The notes beneath the pieces were generated by a model. It saw only the letters and a program-made list of their open reading frames with translations, had not been told where the DNA came from and searched no databases. From an uncultured Exiguobacterium sp. (GTDB lineage: Bacteria > Bacillota > Bacilli > Exiguobacteriales > Exiguobacteriaceae), in the NCBI GenBank assembly GCA_913775715.1, contig CAJYMC010000004.1:124001-188000 (forward strand): a DNA stretch of 64,000 nt, given 5' to 3'. Position 1 is the stretch's first letter. Each line of letters starts with the position of its first letter. A program made the translations under genes and the position numbers. Of this stretch, positions 18,705 to 27,901 are shown piece by piece.

Positions 18705-19190
18705 ATGCGCGTTGAGGTATTTTATTTTGAAGATGACGGGTATATTCCGAACAACCCGACATTCCCTGTGTTGATTTATCGACACGCATTTACAGATCCA
18801 TCACACATCGAGCAGACCTTCCATGCACATGACTGGCGTAATAGCTGGGTGGATGGCATTTTTGACTTTCATCATTATCATAGTATCGCCCATGAAGTGC
18901 TCGGTATCCTTGAAGGGCATGCAACCGTTCAGCTGGGTGGTCCGCTCGGTAAGACCTTCACTTTGACGAGTGGAGATGTTCTCATACTTCCTGCCGGTAC
19001 GGGACATAAAGCACTTGATACGAGTCAACACTTTCGAGTGATCGGTGCTTATCCGGATGGTCAAGATTACGATACGCTGACCGGTCAAACAAGTGAACGC
19101 CCGGAAAATTTTCAACGTATTCGTCAGGTGAGGCGTCCCTCTCAAGATCCTGTATTCGGCGATCACGGTCCATTGTTTGAGCATTGGTGA
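18705..19190 (+). CDS. Cupin-domain protein (YjlB-like)
   Basis: 161 residues with a single conserved cupin barrel: the first motif is spread over DFHHYHSIAHEVLGILEGHA and the second is GDVLILPAGTGHKAL, with His and Glu positions suited to binding one metal ion. The N-terminal FEDDGYIPNNPTFPVLIYRHAF and the overall length match the YjlB type. Function is not known; members are suspected dioxygenases or isomerases. GAAAGGAGCAACGAAG precedes the ATG. It has its own terminator before the two aldo/keto reductase genes. Confidence 0.83.
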   Translation: MRVEVFYFEDDGYIPNNPTFPVLIYRHAFTDPSHIEQTFHAHDWRNSWVDGIFDFHHYHSIAHEVLGILEGHATVQLGGPLGKTFTLTSGDVLILPAGTGHKALDTSQHFRVIGAYPDGQDYDTLTGQTSERPENFQRIRQVRRPSQDPVFGDHGPLFEHW

Positions 19191-19191
19191 C

Positions 19192-19220
19192 GTCTCCTTC
19201 TCTTGAAGAAGACGTTTTTG
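19192..19220 (+). terminator. Terminator of the cupin gene
   Basis: CGTCTCCTTC pairs with GAAGAAGACG (one mismatch) around TCTT and is followed by TTTTT. It starts two bases after the stop codon. Confidence 0.82.
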
Positions 19221-19276
19221 TTCGGAGTTCGCGTGGTAAACCCTACTATTGTCTCTCTAACAAAGGAGGAAGAACG

Positions 19277-20167
19277 ATGAACGCAACGGAAAAGACATTG
19301 ATACTTGCTGCATTAAAGCAAAAAACGGTGACGTTTCCCGATAACACGCATGTTCGGGCACTCGGACAAGGCACATGGCGAATGGGAGAAGAGTCGGAGA
19401 AGCGTGAAGCAGAAATCGAAGCACTCCGTGTCGGTCTTGATAGCGGAATGGAACTCATCGATACGGCAGAGATGTATGGGGAAGGTGCTTCTGAAGAATT
19501 GATTCGCGACGCGATTGCAGATCGACGCGAGGAAATCTTTCTCGTCTCGAAAGTCTATCCGCATCATGCTGGCGGGGAAGCATTGAAGCGCGCTTGTTCT
19601 GAGACGCTCAACCGTCTTGGTACCGATTATCTCGATTTATATCTCCTGCACTGGCGTGGTGACATTCCACTCAAAGAAACCGTCGAAGGACTGGAAGCTT
19701 TAAAACAAGAAGGCAAGATTCGCCGTTGGGGTGTGTCCAACTTTGACGTATCAGATATGAAGGAACTATTGGCACTGCCAAGTGGTGATCAATGCGCTGT
19801 CAATCAGGTACTCTATCACCTTGGATCACGGGGAATCGAGTATGAACTATTACCGTTACTACGTGAGCATGGTATACCAGTGATGGCGTATTGCCCACTA
19901 GCAGAAGGTGGTTCATTACGTGATCAACTCCTGAATCATCCGACCGTCGAGGAACTCGCTGAGACACATGGCGTTGAACCAGCACAGATTCTACTCGCAT
20001 GGGCGATTCGTGAAGGCGACGTCATCGCGATTCCTAAAGCCGGACAAGCACATCATGTAGAAGCTAACGGTCGTGCCGCACTCCTGAATTTAACAAAGGA
20101 AGAGCTCGCTGCACTTGATCAAGCATTCCCAGCACCAACCAAAAAAGAACCACTCGATATCGTTTAA
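19277..20167 (+). CDS. Aldo/keto reductase
   Basis: 296 residues, a TIM-barrel NADPH-dependent oxidoreductase. Catalytic landmarks are [14 protein letters not shown] (Asp and Tyr), [11 protein letters not shown] (Lys), LYLLHWRG (His), RRWGVSNF and the NADPH-binding [14 protein letters not shown]. It would reduce aldehydes or ketones, possibly methylglyoxal. The ATG at 19277 is set by AAAGGAGGAAG; the longer frame upstream crosses the preceding terminator. Another aldo/keto reductase follows 13 bases after its stop, so the two form an operon, but they are too different to be a recent duplication. Confidence 0.93.
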   Translation: MNATEKTLILAALKQKTVTFPDNTHVRALGQGTWRMGEESEKREAEIEALRVGLDSGMELIDTAEMYGEGASEELIRDAIADRREEIFLVSKVYPHHAGGEALKRACSETLNRLGTDYLDLYLLHWRGDIPLKETVEGLEALKQEGKIRRWGVSNFDVSDMKELLALPSGDQCAVNQVLYHLGSRGIEYELLPLLREHGIPVMAYCPLAEGGSLRDQLLNHPTVEELAETHGVEPAQILLAWAIREGDVIAIPKAGQAHHVEANGRAALLNLTKEELAALDQAFPAPTKKEPLDIV

Positions 20168-20180
20168 GGAGGTCATTTTC

Positions 20181-21113
20181 ATGACAAAACATGTTCAACT
20201 CGGTCAATCTAATCTATTCGTTCACCCCATCGGTCTCGGTACGAATGCTGTCGGTGGACACAACTTGTATCCAAATCTCGATGAGCAAGCCGGACGCGAT
20301 CTCGTTCGTGTCGCTTTGAAGCAAGGAATCAATTTCCTCGACACAGCTTTCATCTACGGACCAGAACGTTCGGAGGAACTCGTCGGTGAGGTCTGGAAAG
20401 ACACAGTCGCTCGAGAAGATGTCGTTCTCGCGACGAAAGGTGCGCATCAGTTCGTTGACGGAAACGTCGTCATGAACAATTCACCAGACTTTCTCCGTCA
20501 ATCGGTCGAAGAGAGTTTAAAACGTCTTCAGACAGACTATATCGATTTGTATTACATTCATTTTCCGGATGAATCGACACCAAAGGATGAAGCCGTCGCT
20601 GCACTCGCTGAACTAAAAAAAGAAGGAAAGATTCGCGCAATCGGTGTCTCGAATTTCTCACTCGAACAATTGAAGGAAGCGAACAAAGACGGACATGTCG
20701 ACGTCTATCAAGGGGAATACAACCTATTCAAACGGGATGCGGAAAAAGAGTTACTCCCATATATTGTTGAGAACGGTATATCTTTCGTCCCGTATTTCCC
20801 ACTCGCTGCTGGATTATTGGCAGGGAAATATACGAAAGAGACGACATTTGATGATTTACGGAAAAACGATCCTTTGTTCCAAAAAGATGTCTTCGAAGAA
20901 AACCTCGCAAAAGTCGATCAACTGCGTCCGATCGCAGAAGCACATAATGCGGAAGTCGCACACGTCGTACTCGCGTGGTATTTGGCACAGGACGGTATCG
21001 ATGCCATCATCCCTGGTGCGAAACGACCGGATCAGGTGACGGATACGTTGCGTACGTTAGAAGTTCAGTTGTCACAAGAGGATATCGAAAAAATCGACCA
21101 AATTTTTGGCTGA
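20181..21113 (+). CDS. Aldo/keto reductase (IolS-like)
   Basis: 310 residues. The barrel begins [21 protein letters not shown] and carries [34 protein letters not shown] and AIGVSNFS, with the C-terminal NADPH-binding [11 protein letters not shown], close to the AKR11/IolS type. It should reduce small carbonyl compounds in the cytoplasm. The ATG at 20181 has AAGGAGGTC 8 bases upstream. It is the second gene of a two-gene operon with the preceding reductase; the two share fold and catalytic tetrad but differ through most of their length. Confidence 0.93.
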   Translation: MTKHVQLGQSNLFVHPIGLGTNAVGGHNLYPNLDEQAGRDLVRVALKQGINFLDTAFIYGPERSEELVGEVWKDTVAREDVVLATKGAHQFVDGNVVMNNSPDFLRQSVEESLKRLQTDYIDLYYIHFPDESTPKDEAVAALAELKKEGKIRAIGVSNFSLEQLKEANKDGHVDVYQGEYNLFKRDAEKELLPYIVENGISFVPYFPLAAGLLAGKYTKETTFDDLRKNDPLFQKDVFEENLAKVDQLRPIAEAHNAEVAHVVLAWYLAQDGIDAIIPGAKRPDQVTDTLRTLEVQLSQEDIEKIDQIFG

Positions 21114-21197
21114 TCGTTCTCTTCTAATTGAACATGAGCAGAATAGGCGAAAAATCATGCTGAACTTCGTATGATGGAGGCACGGAGGCGATTGATC

Positions 21198-21647
21198 ATG
21201 AAGCACCATTTTCATTTAACCGCAGACTGGCCGGGCAATCGCAATGATGTTGGTCAGATCGAGACGGGTGAACTAAAAACAAAAATCTCAATTCCGGACG
21301 CCATGGATGGTCCAGGGGTTGGTACAAATCCAGATGAGATGTTACTTGGGGCAGCGGCTACGTGCTATATCATCACGCTTGCCGCGATGCTTGAACGTAG
21401 TCACATTCCAAAAGTCTCGTTAACGATGGAATCGGAAGGCATTGTGGATGTCACGAACGGCGTCTTTACGTACGACGCGATCATTCATCGTCCTACTCTC
21501 TTATTACCAGCCGATTTGTCGGATCGTGATCTGAAGAAGGCGCAAAATCTCGCTGAAAAAGCGGAAGGTTCGTGTATGATTACGCGAGCACTAGCTGGTA
21601 ATGTTAAAGTATCGCTTGAGGCTGTTGTGGAGCGAGTCTCCAATTAA
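21198..21647 (+). CDS. OsmC-family peroxidase-like protein
   Basis: 149 residues. Two family cysteines are visible, in GAAATCYIITLAAMLE and EKAEGSCMITRALAGNV, which in OsmC/Ohr proteins form the redox pair that reduces organic hydroperoxides in the cytoplasm. The opening (HFHLTADWPGNRNDVGQIETG) and the NPDEMLLGAAA block are characteristic of the SACOL1771-like subgroup. The ATG at 21198 follows CGGAGGCGATTGATC; the longer frame includes that ribosome site. It follows the reductase operon and ends in a strong terminator. Confidence 0.9.
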   Translation: MKHHFHLTADWPGNRNDVGQIETGELKTKISIPDAMDGPGVGTNPDEMLLGAAATCYIITLAAMLERSHIPKVSLTMESEGIVDVTNGVFTYDAIIHRPTLLLPADLSDRDLKKAQNLAEKAEGSCMITRALAGNVKVSLEAVVERVSN

Positions 21648-21652
21648 CAAAC

Positions 21653-21693
21653 AAAAATCATCGTTTAACTTTTTAGTTAAACGATGATTTTTT
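21653..21693 (+). terminator. Terminator of the OsmC gene
   Basis: A 17-bp perfect stem (AAAAATCATCGTTTAAC and its complement) is followed by Ts. The 215 bases after it are AT-rich and contain no recognisable gene. Confidence 0.92.
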
Positions 21694-21908
21694 ACTTTAT
21701 TTATCTATTTATCGATATATTATTAATAGTTTATTCATTAAAAATACTATTTAACACCATCAGAAAGGTCCTTGGCGTAAAGCAGATAAAGAATAAGGAA
21801 GAACGCTACCGTTCACATACTTTGGCCAGTTAAAGCATCTTCAAAGTACAGGCTCTAAACCGATTAGTGTGACTTGTTCACTTCATTCTTCACTATCAAT
21901 CAAACTGT

Positions 21909-22313
21909 TTAAGGAGTGGCAAATTCTTTCTTAATATACTCAACTGTAGGAATATCAGCAGGAGCCCATTCAAGCTGATCAAGGTCTGAAACATCTACCC
22001 AGCGCAGTTCTGTATGTTCTATAGCAATCGGTTCTCCTGTTACAATTTCAGCTTCAAAAGTATGTAATGTGACAGTAATAGCGTCGTACTCGTAAGTCGT
22101 TTTTTCGATTGGTTGTTTGACCTTAATTTTACATTTTAATTCTTCATTGATTTCGCGAACTAAAGACTGTGAAGGCGTTTCATGTATCTCGATTTTCCCC
22201 CCAGGAAACTCCCATAAGTTAGGCAATGACATTTGGCTACTACGAAGTGCACATAGTATTTCATTATGATCATTACGAATGACAGCCCCTACGACTTGAA
22301 CATGTTTTTTCAT
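21909..22313 (-). CDS. Nudix hydrolase, MutT/8-oxo-dGTPase-like
   Basis: 134 residues with an intact Nudix box (GGKIEIHETPSQSLVREINEEL, Gx5Ex7REUxEExGU). The opening VQVVGAVIRNDHNEILCALRS and the WEFPGG strand are typical of MutT enzymes that remove oxidised nucleoside triphosphates; the true substrate could differ. GGAGTG lies upstream of the ATG. Codon use and base composition are clearly more AT-rich than in neighbouring genes, and the flanks look gene-free, which suggests that this is a transferred gene. Its promoter region abuts an orphan terminator hairpin and DnaA boxes. Confidence 0.88.
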   Translation of the reverse strand: MKKHVQVVGAVIRNDHNEILCALRSSQMSLPNLWEFPGGKIEIHETPSQSLVREINEELKCKIKVKQPIEKTTYEYDAITVTLHTFEAEIVTGEPIAIEHTELRWVDVSDLDQLEWAPADIPTVEYIKKEFATP

Positions 22314-22370
22314 TTTTTATGTTTCACTCCAAATCACTGTAGATTTTTCAGTTGTTTGCTTATCATAACA

Positions 22371-22412
22371 AAAACCGTTAGTCCTTTTACTTACATAAGG
22401 ATTAACGGTTTT
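22371..22412. terminator. Orphan terminator-like hairpin between divergent genes
   Basis: AAAACCGTTAGTCCTT pairs with AAGGATTAACGGTTTT (one mismatch). It lies between two divergently transcribed genes, where no transcript needs to end, so it may be a relic of a lost gene or may isolate the two promoters. Confidence 0.6.
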
Positions 22413-22424
22413 ATTTATACCCAG

Positions 22425-22477
22425 TTATCCACATGTGGATAACTCTGTTTATGATATACTAATTACACTTATCCACA
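22425..22477. promoter_or_regulatory. Three perfect DnaA boxes at a promoter
   Basis: TTATCCACA (22425-22433) and its complement (22434-22442) abut to form an 18-bp palindrome; a third TTATCCACA is at 22469-22477. They flank a candidate -10 TATACT (22455-22460) upstream of the rRNA methyltransferase gene, so DnaA could repress that promoter. Confidence 0.7.
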
Positions 22478-22497
22478 AGTAGAAATGAGGAAATTAG

Positions 22498-23682
22498 ATG
22501 CCCCGTGAACTCTATCCAATTGTCGTCAAATCCGAATGGATTGAATTGATTCGAAGCGGTTATCCCGCGTTACGTAAGGAAATGTTTGAATCCTTGCAAC
22601 ATGTCAAAGAAGCAGGTGGACTGCTTCATTTGATGACAGAACATAAAGAATACCTTGCGACTGGCTATTTTGGCAAGCAAGAAAAGGGTGTCGGTTGGAC
22701 GCTCTCGATGGATGAACAAGACACAATCGATGTTGCTTTCTTCAAACGGCTTTTCGAACAAGCTCTAGACAAAAGAAACGACTTTTTTGAAGAAGAATCC
22801 GAAGCTTTTCGTATATTTAATGGTGCAGGTGATGGTATCGGTGGACTGACGATTGATTGTTACGACCATCACTATCTCATTCTCTTCGAAAATGAGGGAA
22901 TTTATACCTTTCGTCCGATGATTCTCGAGGCGCTTGAATCGCTCGTTCACTATAAGAGCATTTATGAAAAACGAGATTTTCTTGTCGATCTTCAACCCGT
23001 CAAAGGCGACGATTTTTTAATGGGTGAACGCGGTGATTTTCCAGAAATGTTACAGGAGCATGATGCACGGTATGCATACGACCTTGACGCCGGCATGCGG
23101 ACTGGCTTCGATATCGCGCAACGCGAACTTCGTAAAGTTCTGATGGATTCAGTTAAAGAAAAAAACGTACTGAATCTCTTTTCTGATACAGGAACTTTGA
23201 CAGTAGCTGCACTTCATGGTCATGCTACTCACACGACGAGTGTTGATTTCTCGACACGTAGTCGAAATAAGACGACAGATAATCTTACGTTGAACCATTT
23301 TACTCCTGAAAAACAGATAATTTTGGTTCAAGATGCGTTCGACTATATCGAACAAGCGGATAAGAAGACTCGTTTTGATGTCGTCTTGTTCCATCCGCCG
23401 GTACACGTCAATACACGAACGCGTCAATTTCGGACGGAACAGGATCTTTCTCCTTGGATCCAAAAAGTCATTCATTTAACGAATCGTGGAGGACTCCTTG
23501 CGATCACGACAGATAGTCCTGCACTTGATGCGTTACAATTGAAAAAAGCTGTTGAGCAGGCATTCAACAAATTGCGTCAAAAATTTGAAGTCGTATGGGA
23601 ACAACCGGAGCAGAAAGATTTCCCGACTCCTTCTTCTATGCCACAACTCGCTCAAAAAAGTATTCTCATTCGTCGCAAATAA
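22498..23682 (+). CDS. Class I SAM-dependent rRNA methyltransferase (RlmI/RlmK, YwbD type)
   Basis: 394 residues. An N-terminal RNA-binding part with the usual ATGYFG block is followed by FRIFNGAGDGIGGLTIDCY and RTGFDIAQRELR, then the SAM-binding NLFSDTGTLTVAALHGHA and VDFS acidic loop (near residues 222-250). Members methylate a cytosine C5 in 23S rRNA. Oddly, the catalytic loop reads LFHPPVHVN instead of the common DPPSF, and the SAM loop has Ser-Asp-Thr-Gly where Tyr-Thr-Gly is usual, so activity or target may differ. A weak AGAAATGAGGAAATTAG precedes the ATG. DnaA boxes overlap its promoter. Confidence 0.87.
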   Translation: MPRELYPIVVKSEWIELIRSGYPALRKEMFESLQHVKEAGGLLHLMTEHKEYLATGYFGKQEKGVGWTLSMDEQDTIDVAFFKRLFEQALDKRNDFFEEESEAFRIFNGAGDGIGGLTIDCYDHHYLILFENEGIYTFRPMILEALESLVHYKSIYEKRDFLVDLQPVKGDDFLMGERGDFPEMLQEHDARYAYDLDAGMRTGFDIAQRELRKVLMDSVKEKNVLNLFSDTGTLTVAALHGHATHTTSVDFSTRSRNKTTDNLTLNHFTPEKQIILVQDAFDYIEQADKKTRFDVVLFHPPVHVNTRTRQFRTEQDLSPWIQKVIHLTNRGGLLAITTDSPALDALQLKKAVEQAFNKLRQKFEVVWEQPEQKDFPTPSSMPQLAQKSILIRRK

Positions 23683-23692
23683 CGTATTATCT

Positions 23693-23731
23693 AAAAAATC
23701 CGCTACCGAAAATTTCAGTAGCGGATTTTTT
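23693..23731. terminator. Bidirectional terminator
   Basis: AAAAAATCCGCTAC pairs exactly with GTAGCGGATTTTTT between convergent genes. Confidence 0.92.
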
Positions 23732-23766
23732 ATGTTTTTAACAGGAAATGTAAAATAAATGAAGAA

Positions 23767-24765
23767 TCATTTTTTAAGACTTGGACGCACACTCACTTTA
23801 CCAAAATGTGATGTTTGATCAAATCGTTGGTAGAGATCATTTAACACATCGCGTTCATAAGGAATCTGCTCTTCGATCCGAATCTCGATTGCGCCTTCTT
23901 TCACTAAATGAATAAGTTCTGCTAAGTGATGTTGCTGTCTCTTCATCTCATCTACTTTTTCTTTAAGTAACGGAAGCGCAACGAACACAGCTTCAAGTGA
24001 TAAGGCTTTACTATGCATCATCGTTAAATCTTGTGTCGTCCGTGTAGCGATCGAAATGATGCGTCCGCGTTCTTTAGCGAGTATGAACGATTCTTGTAAA
24101 TGATCGCCACCCACCGTATCAATGATGACATCGAATCCGTCAAAATCCAGTCGTTTGAGCAATGCTTCAGCTGATTCTTCCTTATACCGATGAACGCGAA
24201 TCCCTCTTGCTTCTAACCAAGCTGCCTTCTCGTCCGAAGAGGCGCTCGCTGTGACGTCGCACCCATAATGACGCGCGAGTTGAACAGTCAGGTGTCCCAC
24301 TCCGCCCGTGCCACCTGCTACATACACACGGATTCCTGGTGTAATCACGATCCGTTCTTTCAAAATCTCCATCGCCGTCAACCCGATCACCGGTAAACAA
24401 CCTGCAATCTCAGCCGAGACCTCTTTTGGTCGTAAGACTGCCATCTGTTCAGGCACAAGCATTTCCTCCGCTAGCGCACCAGCACGTGTTCCAAGCCCAC
24501 CGCCGAATGCGACGATGCGATCGCCGATAGAAAAAGACGTCACACCCTCGCCGATTTCAATGACTCTCCCCGTTACATCGCCCTGGAGAATTCCAGTCGT
24601 CGATGCTGCTGCCACGTGTCCGAAGAACATCTTCGTATCAAGTGGATTGATACTCGACCCCTCGATTTGAATGCGTAATTCGTACTTCCCCGCTTTTTCA
24701 GGTGTGACGTCTTTTTCTATAAGTGATGCGTCTTTTCCGTACTGATCGACTACGAATGCTCTCAT
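23767..24765 (-). CDS. NADPH:quinone reductase-like medium-chain dehydrogenase
   Basis: 332 residues, zinc-independent MDR superfamily. Landmarks are GSSINPLDTKMFFG, LQGDVTGRVIEIG, VGDRIVAFGGG-like SIGDRIVAFGGGLG, the Rossmann motif VAGGTGGVGHLTVQLARHYG and DVIIDTVGGDHLQESF. Relatives transfer electrons from NADPH to quinones or reduce enones. The ATG at 24765 has AAAAAGGAGG 9 bases upstream; the ATG at 24786 lies within that ribosome site. It is divergent from pepT and convergent with the rRNA methyltransferase. It is another likely electrophile-defence enzyme, like several others in the window. Confidence 0.9.
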   Translation of the reverse strand: MRAFVVDQYGKDASLIEKDVTPEKAGKYELRIQIEGSSINPLDTKMFFGHVAAASTTGILQGDVTGRVIEIGEGVTSFSIGDRIVAFGGGLGTRAGALAEEMLVPEQMAVLRPKEVSAEIAGCLPVIGLTAMEILKERIVITPGIRVYVAGGTGGVGHLTVQLARHYGCDVTASASSDEKAAWLEARGIRVHRYKEESAEALLKRLDFDGFDVIIDTVGGDHLQESFILAKERGRIISIATRTTQDLTMMHSKALSLEAVFVALPLLKEKVDEMKRQQHHLAELIHLVKEGAIEIRIEEQIPYERDVLNDLYQRFDQTSHFGKVSVRPSLKK

Positions 24766-24874
24766 GAAGAATTCCTCCTTTTTCATTATTAGTCTATCAT
24801 GATTCAGAATTCTCTCACATTAGGTCTTCATGCTATGATGAAGGTATCTTATGACGAGAAGGGACGTTTTTGAT

Positions 24875-26110
24875 TTGAAACAAGAATTGATTGATCGTCT
24901 AACTACATACGTGAAAGTCGATACACAATCGAACTATGAGAGTACGACTGTTCCAACGACTGAAGGGCAATGGACACTGGCTCGTTTGCTCGTAGAAGAA
25001 TTAAAGACAATTGGTATGGAAGAGGTCACGGTCGATGACAATGGGTATGTCATGGCGACGTTACCCGCCAATACAGATGTAGACATTCCAACAATTGGTT
25101 TCCTTGCTCACCTGGATACGGCAACGGATTTCACGGGCACGAATGTCCGTCCGCAACTTGTGGAATCATATGACGGAAATTCGATTACATTGAGTGAAGT
25201 ACCGTCCGTCATCCTGTCGCCCACTGATTTTCCTGCACTCCACAACTATGTCGGTCACACATTGATGACGACGGATGGTACGACATTACTCGGTGCCGAC
25301 AATAAAGCCGGGATTGCAGAAATCATGACAGCGATGCACCATTTGATTTCACATCCAGAAATCAAACATGGTCGCATTCGTGTTGCCTTCACACCAGATG
25401 AAGAAATTGGTCGTGGACCCCATCATTTCAACGTGAAGGCGTTTGATGCCACTTATGCCTATACAGTCGATGGTGGACCGCTTGGCGAACTTGAATACGA
25501 GAGCTTCAATGCGGCAGCTGCTAAAATCGTCTTCCACGGAACGAACGTTCACCCGGGAACAGCAAAAGACAAAATGGTCAATTCGCAGAAACATGCGATG
25601 GCATTCCACGATCGTCTTCCTGGAGAAGAGTCTCCTGAGTTCACGGATGGTTTTGAAGGATTCTTCCATCTGATTTCGTTTGACGGTTCTGTCGAAAAAA
25701 CGACCCTTAATTACATCATTCGTGATTTCGATCGTGAGGCATTTGAAGAACGAAAGCACTTCTTATCTGCTCTCGTTGAGGAGTGGAATAAAAAGTATGG
25801 AGCAGGCAGTGTTGAAATCGACTTGCATGACCAGTACTACAACATGCGTGAAAAAATCGAACCTCATATGCATATCGTCGATATCGCTCATACCGCAATG
25901 GACTCTCTTGATATCCAGCCAATCATTAAGCCGATCCGTGGTGGAACAGATGGCTCACAACTTTCGTACATGGGTCTTCCGACACCGAATATCTTTACCG
26001 GTGGCGAGAACTATCACGGCAAGTTCGAATTCATCTCCGTTGATAACATGGTGAAAGCGACACAAGTCATCATTGCCATTGCTCAAGGTTTTGAACAAGC
26101 CGCACACTAA
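24875..26110 (+). CDS. pepT: Peptidase T (tripeptide aminopeptidase)
   Basis: 411 residues from TTG at 24875. Family alignment ([18 protein letters not shown]) and GAAGGGACG upstream favour this start; an ATG at 24851 would add eight residues and sits only a few bases after a possible -10 TATGAT. The M20 dizinc site is seen in [23 protein letters not shown] and [12 protein letters not shown], with [15 protein letters not shown] near the end. PepT removes the N-terminal residue from tripeptides in the cytoplasm, the last step of peptide use, which fits the secreted proteases encoded nearby. Confidence 0.96.
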   Translation: MKQELIDRLTTYVKVDTQSNYESTTVPTTEGQWTLARLLVEELKTIGMEEVTVDDNGYVMATLPANTDVDIPTIGFLAHLDTATDFTGTNVRPQLVESYDGNSITLSEVPSVILSPTDFPALHNYVGHTLMTTDGTTLLGADNKAGIAEIMTAMHHLISHPEIKHGRIRVAFTPDEEIGRGPHHFNVKAFDATYAYTVDGGPLGELEYESFNAAAAKIVFHGTNVHPGTAKDKMVNSQKHAMAFHDRLPGEESPEFTDGFEGFFHLISFDGSVEKTTLNYIIRDFDREAFEERKHFLSALVEEWNKKYGAGSVEIDLHDQYYNMREKIEPHMHIVDIAHTAMDSLDIQPIIKPIRGGTDGSQLSYMGLPTPNIFTGGENYHGKFEFISVDNMVKATQVIIAIAQGFEQAAH

Positions 26111-26112
26111 TC

Positions 26113-26148
26113 AAAAAGCAGATTCTCAGCGCTGAGAATCTGCTTTTT
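26113..26148. terminator. Perfect 36-bp palindromic bidirectional terminator
   Basis: AAAAAGCAGATTCTCAGC followed by its exact complement lies between pepT and the WxL operon. Confidence 0.93.
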
Positions 26149-27168
26149 TCATGCTTGACGTTGCTGTTTTTTCAAACGATAGATATAACCGATTAATAAG
26201 AAGATGATCAAGGTCGATGCAATCATGAGTTCTTTCGACCATTCTCCGACAAAGGAGTTCGAATTTTTTTCGATATCCTGATCGGGTATCTGCTCTTTCA
26301 TCTGATTTGCTTGACGCTTCGTAATCTTAAAGCTGTCTTTCCACTTCCACGTCTTTTCTTCTCCCTCAACGCGGATCTTAATGTGATACGTGCCAGGTTC
26401 TAAGATTGCTGTCGTTTCAATCGGTGTTTTCATGTAAATCGATGGTGCGAATCGAACGTCCATTTGTTTTCGAACCACTACTTTTTTTCCTTTCGTGACG
26501 ATCGCTTCGAATTTCATCGTTTTACTGATGGTCGGTGCTTGATTTGCTAATTTAACGAAAACAGTAGGTCTAGAAAAAGAGGATTTTGCCTGCACTCCCT
26601 CATATGTGATGATGGGTGCAGTCTCTTTGATTGAAGAACGGACTTTTAATCCAATGACATAAGCATGGCGATTTTGAATGCCGATGGTATTGTCCTTGGT
26701 CGTTTCCCCTTCCGGCTTGCTCTCAATCCGAATACCGGCAAGCAATGTACCATCCAACTCATTTGACACTTCAAGTGGTAAAGAAACGATTTTCGATTCT
26801 CCGCCTTTAATGAATGTTGATTGCGTATTCGGTTTAATGAGATCCGTTAACGAAGTCGACGCTAATGGGACAGATTTTTTCTGATCATAGACGATCAGAC
26901 CGTTGTTATTCGTTGTGGCATTTCGGATTGAAGTTAAAAACGTATGATCAGCGGGTCCGTGATTATAGATTCGAACTTGAAGATTCGTCTTTTGTTGCGC
27001 TGTCATCCTTAAATCGAAATAGGTTACACCGGAATCGACCTGATACGCATTCGGAACCGCTTCGACCGAAAAATTAACACGATCTTCTGCGAAGCTGTCT
27101 GAAGGTGTCATCCAGACAAGTAATCCATAAAGCAAAACAATTAGACAACCGACTCCCCATCGTTTCAT
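26149..27168 (-). CDS. DUF916/DUF3324 cell-surface protein, WxL-interacting type
   Basis: 339 residues: signal peptide (cleavage near SFA-ED, residue 27), a DUF916 domain (VNFSVEAVPNAYQVDSGVTYFDLRM, LQVRIYNHGPADHTF), a DUF3324 domain (ILEPGTYHIKIRVEG, RKQMDVRFAPSIY), and a C-terminal membrane helix (about 311-330) followed by RLKKQQRQ. This architecture is that of the WxL-interacting proteins of csc clusters, which hold WxL proteins at the surface. It is the last gene of a three-gene operon with two WxL proteins, 21 bases after the preceding gene. Confidence 0.9.
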   Translation of the reverse strand: MKRWGVGCLIVLLYGLLVWMTPSDSFAEDRVNFSVEAVPNAYQVDSGVTYFDLRMTAQQKTNLQVRIYNHGPADHTFLTSIRNATTNNNGLIVYDQKKSVPLASTSLTDLIKPNTQSTFIKGGESKIVSLPLEVSNELDGTLLAGIRIESKPEGETTKDNTIGIQNRHAYVIGLKVRSSIKETAPIITYEGVQAKSSFSRPTVFVKLANQAPTISKTMKFEAIVTKGKKVVVRKQMDVRFAPSIYMKTPIETTAILEPGTYHIKIRVEGEEKTWKWKDSFKITKRQANQMKEQIPDQDIEKNSNSFVGEWSKELMIASTLIIFLLIGYIYRLKKQQRQA

Positions 27169-27189
27169 CTCTCTCCCCCCATTTTCTCA

Positions 27190-27885
27190 TCAATTCACGA
27201 CGTCAGAGAGCGTCCAATCGAGCGTGGCGGTATGTTTTCCTTCGACCTGAACACCGACAGGGACGTTCAGCGTAATGCGATCGTTATCCGTCCCGTTTCC
27301 CTTCCAATAAATTTGCCACGTTGAAAACGTTCCAGCAGCTGATGCTAAAATGACTTTTGCATCTCCCGGATTTCCAGGTGTTAAGGTAACATTTCCTGTC
27401 GTAGGTGCTGCATTAATTGGTAATCCAATCAAGGTTTGTACCTCACCCGCATCGATTGTCAACGTGGATCCAGCCAAGGAATCTTTCCCACCGCTATCTT
27501 TAAAAGTACTGAGTTTTACTTTAACATCCCATTTCGTAGGGAGAATACGTCGATCCGTTACTTGTAAAAAGGGCTTTTGATCTTTTGCTTTGAAGACTGC
27601 TTTATTAACAAGTAATTCGTTCGACCCAAAATTAAAGTTAGGCGCATAATCGAGTGTGAGTGGTCCTGTGTTTCCGGTTGGCGTATTTCCTCCGTTATCC
27701 TGAGGTCTATATGGAGTATTCGGATTGGGTGAGTCTGGATTGACGATGATAGGTGCTGCATTCGTCGTAAATGTAATTTCAGCCTTTGATGTTCCCGTGG
27801 AGGTATTCGCAGCCCACGCAGAGGTCGTTCCTAACATTAAAGCAGTACTTATCAAGATCGTTGAAAAAGCAAAGCGTTTTTTCAT
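27190..27885 (-). CDS. Small WxL-domain surface protein
   Basis: 231 residues from the ATG at 27885, which follows AAAAGGGGAGAACAAAG. A signal peptide (KKRFAFSTILISTALMLG, cleavage near SAWA-AN) is followed by a Pro/Asn-rich spacer (about 45-75) and a beta-rich WxL domain: the motif LDYAPNFNFGSNEL, the W-containing TWQIYW and the C-terminal TATLDWTLSDVVN with the second WxL. WxL domains bind peptidoglycan non-covalently. The start lies 16 bases after the stop of the large WxL gene, so the pair is cotranscribed. Confidence 0.92.
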   Translation of the reverse strand: MKKRFAFSTILISTALMLGTTSAWAANTSTGTSKAEITFTTNAAPIIVNPDSPNPNTPYRPQDNGGNTPTGNTGPLTLDYAPNFNFGSNELLVNKAVFKAKDQKPFLQVTDRRILPTKWDVKVKLSTFKDSGGKDSLAGSTLTIDAGEVQTLIGLPINAAPTTGNVTLTPGNPGDAKVILASAAGTFSTWQIYWKGNGTDNDRITLNVPVGVQVEGKHTATLDWTLSDVVN

Positions 27886-27901
27886 CTTTGTTCTCCCCTT
27901 T

